NCBI GenBank assembly: GCA_025355035.1
Contig: JANXLS010000060.1
Span: 1 to 6,976 of the forward strand
DNA from: Planctomycetota bacterium
GTDB lineage: Bacteria > Planctomycetota > SZUA-567 > H5-PLA8
Direction: 5' to 3'
DNA: 6,976 bases
Both the position numbers and the translations under genes were made by a program. Below the pieces are notes generated by a model. The model was not told the origin of the DNA, ran no database searches, and was given only the letters and a program-made list of their open reading frames with translations. The first letter of the stretch is position 1. Every line of letters begins with the position of its first letter. This document shows, piece after piece, positions 5,549-6,976 of this stretch.

Positions 5549-6709
5549 ATGGATTTTACTCTCTCCGATACTGAGCAGCTGGTACTTGATACGGCTCGGG
5601 AATTTGCGCTGAACAAAGTCAAGCCGCTCGCCCGGGAATTGGATCGGACGGGGCGGTTTCCGTTGGAACTGGTTCGCGAGATGGGCGAGCTTGGACTGAT
5701 GGGCGTGTATGTTCCTGAGACGCTGGGCGGGGCGGGGTGCAGTGCGCTGGCGTACAATATGGCTGTGCTGGAAATCAGCAAGGCTTGCGCGAGTACGGGC
5801 GTGATTTTGAGCGCACACACGAGTCTTTGCGTCGATCCTATTTTAAAAAACGGAACGGATGCGCAGAAGGAGAAGTATCTGCGACCGCTGGCGTCCGGAC
5901 AGAAGCTGGGGGCGTATGCGCTGACTGAACCAGCGTCCGGCAGCGATGCGTCGCACTTAGACACGATGTTTGCTGATCGCGGGACGCATTACGAATTGAA
6001 TGGGACGAAACTCTTTGTCACCAATGGCGGCTTTGCGGATGTTGTGATTGTGTATGCGACGAGCGACAAGACGCAGGGGCACAAAGGGATCAGCGCGCTC
6101 ATTGTGGAAGCTGATTTTCCGGGATTTGCGCGGGGGAAATCGGAACACAAGCTCGGCATCCGGGCGTCGAGCACGACTGAGATCATCCTGACGAATTGCG
6201 AGGTGCCGAAAGAGAATTTGCTGGGCGCGTTGGGCAAAGGATTTTCGGTTGCGCTGGAGACGCTCGATGGCGGGCGGATTGGCATTGCGTCGCAGGCGAT
6301 CGGGATCGGACGCGCGGCGCTTGAAGCGGGGGTCAAGCACGTCAAGACGCGCGAACAATTCGGCGCTCCGCTGGCGAACTTGCAGGCGATTCAATTCATG
6401 ATAGCGGATAGCGCGACGGAACTGGACGCAGCGGAGTTGCTGATGCTGCGCGCGGCGAAATTGAAGGACCTTGGGCAGCGTCGGCACACGAAAGAATCCG
6501 CGATGGCGAAACTGTTCGCGAGCGAAGCGGCCGGGCGGGCGTGTGACTGTGCGTTGCAGATGCATGGGGGGTATGGGTTCATTGAAGATTACGATGTGGA
6601 GCGACATTACCGGGATGTGCGTATTTGTCGGCTGTATGAGGGGACGAGCGAGATTCAGCGGGTGGTGATTGCGGCGAATGTGTTGAAGGAGAGTGTAGTT
6701 CCACTGTGA
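5549..6709 (+). CDS. Acyl-CoA dehydrogenase, short-chain (butyryl-CoA) type
   Basis: This is an FAD flavoenzyme that oxidises acyl-CoA to trans-2-enoyl-CoA and passes electrons to electron-transfer flavoprotein, in fatty acid or branched-chain amino acid breakdown. The 386 residues are full length. The helical N-terminal domain runs to about 120 with VPETLGGAG (55-63). The first family signature, ALTEPASGSD (124-133), is followed by the beta domain with LFVTNGG (155-161). TREQFGAPLANLQAIQ (267-282) is the usual C-terminal-domain block. The second signature is QMHGGYGF (337-344), with Y354-R355-D356 closing the pattern. The catalytic base is E364 in LYEGTSEIQR (362-371), the position used by short- and medium-chain enzymes. 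H136 occupies a spot where a small residue is usual in the first signature. A weak site, GTGGGG at 5538-5543, precedes the ATG by 5 bases. The exact chain-length or branched substrate cannot be told from sequence alone. Confidence 0.95.
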   Translation: MDFTLSDTEQLVLDTAREFALNKVKPLARELDRTGRFPLELVREMGELGLMGVYVPETLGGAGCSALAYNMAVLEISKACASTGVILSAHTSLCVDPILKNGTDAQKEKYLRPLASGQKLGAYALTEPASGSDASHLDTMFADRGTHYELNGTKLFVTNGGFADVVIVYATSDKTQGHKGISALIVEADFPGFARGKSEHKLGIRASSTTEIILTNCEVPKENLLGALGKGFSVALETLDGGRIGIASQAIGIGRAALEAGVKHVKTREQFGAPLANLQAIQFMIADSATELDAAELLMLRAAKLKDLGQRRHTKESAMAKLFASEAAGRACDCALQMHGGYGFIEDYDVERHYRDVRICRLYEGTSEIQRVVIAANVLKESVVPL

Positions 6710-6730
6710 CGGGCGCTGAAGGCATTTTTT

Positions 6731-6738
6731 GAGAGGAG
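6731..6738 (+). promoter_or_regulatory. Strong Shine-Dalgarno (GAGAGGAG) of the disrupted gene
   Basis: GAGAGGAG contains the core AGGAG and lies 7 bases before the ATG at 6746. It is the best ribosome-binding site in the window. It starts only 22 bases after the acyl-CoA dehydrogenase stop, with no terminator hairpin visible between them, so co-transcription is likely. Confidence 0.6.
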
Positions 6739-6745
6739 CCGCATC

Positions 6746-6798
6746 ATGACGTTTCAATTATTTCAAGAAATAGCGCTGAATTGTGGAAGGGGCCTTAG
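6746..6798 (+). pseudogene. 5' stub of an unidentified gene, apparently interrupted by an insertion sequence
   Basis: After a strong Shine-Dalgarno, the ATG at 6746 opens a frame reading MTFQLFQEIALNCGRGL over the first 17 codons. It continues for six codons into the presumed insertion sequence and stops at TAG 6815-6817, for 23 residues in all. The peptide resembles no protein I recognise. The strong initiation signal, the tight spacing to the acyl-CoA dehydrogenase and the abrupt change to insertion-sequence-like DNA suggest that this was the next gene of the operon. The remainder would lie beyond the right edge of the window. Alternatively it could be a genuine 23-residue leader-like peptide. 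Confidence 0.4.
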
Positions 6799-6840
6799 CA
6801 CTACAACGCTAGTTTAGTCTCATTTTTCGAATCGTAATTG

Positions 6841-6864
6841 CCGATGTTGAAATCAGGACATCGG
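6841..6864 (+). promoter_or_regulatory. Hairpin overlapping the transposase ribosome-binding site
   Basis: CCGATGT (6841-6847) pairs perfectly with ACATCGG (6858-6864) around a 10-base loop. The 3' arm includes the first two G of GGAG (6863-6866), the likely Shine-Dalgarno 9 bases before the ATG at 6876. Such a structure in a read-through transcript could limit transposase translation. Confidence 0.5.
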
Positions 6865-6875
6865 AGACGCGATCA

Positions 6876-6976
6876 ATGAATAGTGAATGTGTGACCGTGC
6901 AGGATATCGGGAATCTGCCGCATCGCTTGGCGCGTTTTGCGGAAGCGTTCGCGGATTGCTTTGTGCGCAAACCCAC
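6876..6976 (+). CDS. Transposase, N-terminal fragment (possibly IS701/IS4-type DDE)
   Basis: Only 33 complete codons are visible before the window ends. The reading begins MNSECVTVQDIG and continues with LPHRLARFAEAFADCF (14-29). Its L-x2-R-L-x-R-F spacing, followed by FADCF, resembles the start of IS701-type transposases as I remember them, in which a Tyr/Gly-rich helix and RKSVEP motif come next. Those parts, and the DDE catalytic triad, lie outside the window. GGAG at 6863-6866 sets the ATG. The assignment rests on a short segment and on the context of a broken neighbouring gene. Confidence 0.5.
   Translation, partial: MNSECVTVQDIGNLPHRLARFAEAFADCFVRKP

Larger units (their letters stand above)
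6799..6976 (+). mobile_element. Left end of an insertion sequence, possibly IS701-like (continues past the window)
   Basis: A transposase-like reading frame starts at 6876 with its own ribosome-binding site and is preceded by about 77 bases of non-coding DNA. The left tip is placed after TTAG (6795-6798), which fits the YTAR type of 4-base target duplication that I associate with IS701-family elements. The tip sequence would begin CACTACAACGCTAG. The boundary is inferred from the broken upstream gene. The right end, the second inverted repeat and the second target copy lie outside the window. Confidence 0.5.

Noticed and set aside
6710..6730. Terminator after the acyl-CoA dehydrogenase at the run of six T (6725-6730)
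   Set aside because: I could not fold a stable GC-rich stem in front of the T run, and a strong Shine-Dalgarno follows directly.
5957..6757. Open frame of 266 codons on the minus strand
   Set aside because: It is opposite the acyl-CoA dehydrogenase and has the same Arg-rich shadow composition.

Overview
This window looks like chromosomal DNA of a moderately GC-rich bacterium. The RpoC sequence and the general gene style point to Planctomycetota or a related PVC lineage. That placement comes from remembered family resemblance and was not tested. All supported genes lie on the + strand. They are punctuated by intrinsic terminators, so most look like separate transcription units.

Layout: (1) positions 3-1232 hold the C-terminal 409 residues of RNA polymerase beta-prime (rpoC), followed by a very clear terminator at 1295-1327. 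(2) Positions 1328-1675 are non-coding and carry a small cluster of CCCCGTAAT repeats. (3) Positions 1676-3646 encode an unusual 656-residue protein. Its N-terminal half is a class 2 dihydroorotate dehydrogenase (PyrD) fold with most substrate and FMN ligands replaced. It is fused to an eight-helix membrane domain made of two tandem four-helix copies, each with an AHDRxxFGG motif. (4) An extended -10 promoter at 3713-3740 drives rsfS, the ribosomal silencing factor (3781-4209). The gene is followed by five tandem octamers whose last units fold with an inverted partner into a terminator. (5) argC (4384-5430), the arginine-pathway reductase, has a good Shine-Dalgarno and a terminator overlapping its stop codon. 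(6) Positions 5549-6709 encode a short-chain-type acyl-CoA dehydrogenase. (7) At the right edge, a gene with an excellent Shine-Dalgarno begins at 6746 but reads only about 17 codons. It then runs into what appears to be the left end of an insertion sequence, whose transposase starts at 6876 and leaves the window.

rpoC, rsfS, argC and the acyl-CoA dehydrogenase are ordinary housekeeping genes with no obvious joint pathway. The parts worth attention are the PyrD-like/membrane fusion, the disrupted gene with its insertion sequence, and the terminator built from octamer repeats.
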